From: an uncultured Bacteroidales bacterium
GTDB taxonomy: Bacteria > Bacteroidota > Bacteroidia > Bacteroidales > P3
DNA length: 14,272 nucleotides
Assembly: GCA_946540365.1 (NCBI GenBank)
Contig: CAMNIH010000032.1
Coordinates: 1 to 14,272, forward strand
Reading direction: 5' to 3'
In this document: piece by piece, positions 13,023-14,272 of the stretch
Layout: every line of letters begins with the position of its first letter
How positions within the stretch are numbered: the stretch's first letter is position 1
The notes under the pieces: generated by a model
Databases searched by the model: none
What the model saw: only the letters and a program-made list of their open reading frames with translations
Told to the model about the DNA's origin: nothing
Program-made: the position numbers and the translations under genes

Positions 13023-13043
13023 TTTCAACAGCTGTTGTTGAAA
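13023..13043. repeat. Inverted repeat, possible operator
   Basis: TTTCAACA (13023-13030) and TGTTGAAA (13036-13043) are exact complements around a 5-base spacer; CAACAGCTGTTG (13026-13037) is also a perfect 12-bp palindrome. It lies about 40 bases upstream of the rpiB -7 element, a position suited to a regulator, but it could be chance in AT-rich DNA. Confidence 0.35.
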
Positions 13044-13369
13044 CAGGTCTCATTTCGTCTTGAAATCGATGTTAAAAACTTTCTCATGTTGATAAAACAG
13101 ACTTTTTTGACACCGTTCTGAACAAAATTAACCCTGTTTAACTTCACCTCCGCAATTTTAACAATCCCATGTGAAAACTGAAATCAACAATCAGTTGAAA
13201 TAATCTTTTCATATCTTGATATTCAACGATATGCAATGTTTATAACAATGTGAATCGCTGTGTAAAATTATTTTGCAGCCGCATGCATAACCTCAGTTAT
13301 CAACCGAATTAACACCCATAAAAAATAAACAAAAGAAATAAAATTTTAAAAGAAGAATATTATCAATCG

Positions 13370-13400
13370 GTTGAGAAGTGTCTTTTTTTTAGTAATTTTG
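13370..13400 (+). promoter_or_regulatory. Promoter of nadA
   Basis: TAATTTTG followed by CA (13393-13400) matches the Bacteroidetes -7 consensus exactly, with GTTG (13370-13373) 19 bases upstream as a near match to the -33 TTTG. The predicted transcript would start near 13407, giving a leader of about 35 bases before the nadA ATG. Confidence 0.7.
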
Positions 13401-13441
13401 CATTTTCTAAATAAGGATATAAAACATCTAAACTGAATAGA

Positions 13442-14272
<831 letters not shown>

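Larger units (their letters stand above)
12956..13441. other. AT-rich divergent intergenic region between rpiB and nadA
   Basis: This 486-base spacer is clearly lower in GC than its flanking genes. It holds the rpiB promoter element (12975-12982), an inverted repeat (13023-13043) and the nadA promoter (13370-13400). I found no open reading frame with coding character, no tRNA, and no recognisable riboswitch or small RNA. A few TTATCAAC-like 9-mers occur but are not convincing DnaA boxes. Confidence 0.7.

Noticed and set aside
13280..13307. dif-like site (GCATAA, six bases, TTAT)
   Set aside because: The left arm and spacing resemble dif, but the right arm reads TTATCAACC instead of the well-conserved TTATGTTAA, so the match is too weak even though the skew change is nearby.
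13086..13368. DnaA boxes marking an origin
   Set aside because: Only loose matches (TTATCAACA, TTATCAACC, TTATCAATC) scattered in AT-rich DNA; the skew direction is also opposite to that expected at an origin.

Overview
The window looks like a chromosomal piece of a GC-rich member of the Bacteroidales. Four things point there: a Bacteroidetes-type serine palmitoyltransferase, a secreted BspA-type leucine-rich-repeat protein with a T9SS-like C-terminal domain, a long DUF4175-like protein, and promoters of the TAnnTTTG type in front of several housekeeping genes. I cannot name a genus. No tRNA, rRNA, CRISPR array, phage or insertion-sequence gene was seen.

Layout. On the left (1-1306, minus strand) is an ECF sigma-factor module: a sigma gene with an in-frame TAG, a small one-helix membrane protein that may be its anti-sigma, and a membrane protein that runs off the left edge. 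Upstream, also minus, is a very long coiled-coil membrane protein (1370-4921) carrying an in-frame 21-bp-period repeat insertion. A 324-bp divergent spacer (4922-5245) holds a perfect 92-bp palindrome built from 11-bp units. A plus-strand SDR oxidoreductase (5246-6049) follows, overlapping by 4 bp the tail of a second minus-strand ECF module (6046-9220). That module encodes a secreted carboxypeptidase-regulatory-like protein, an intact ECF sigma factor, and an anti-sigma-like membrane anchor that continues in frame into a leucine-rich-repeat protein. The two ECF modules share a 42-bp upstream motif with identical overall spacing, which suggests autoregulation or cross-regulation.

The right part (9279-12955, minus) reads rpiB, deoC, serine palmitoyltransferase, YghO-like acyltransferase, then an intrinsic terminator. 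rpiB and deoC serve pentose and deoxyribose phosphate metabolism. The palmitoyltransferase and acyltransferase pair, possibly with the SDR protein, suggests a de novo sphingolipid (dihydroceramide) pathway. A 486-bp AT-rich divergent spacer separates rpiB from nadA (quinolinate synthase, NAD biosynthesis), which runs off the right edge.

Most worth a second look are the 92-bp palindrome, the shared promoter of the two ECF modules, the amber codon in the first sigma gene, and the anti-sigma/LRR fusion. Hand counts of sampled lines also suggest that GC skew on the plus strand changes sign near 11 kb, regardless of gene direction.
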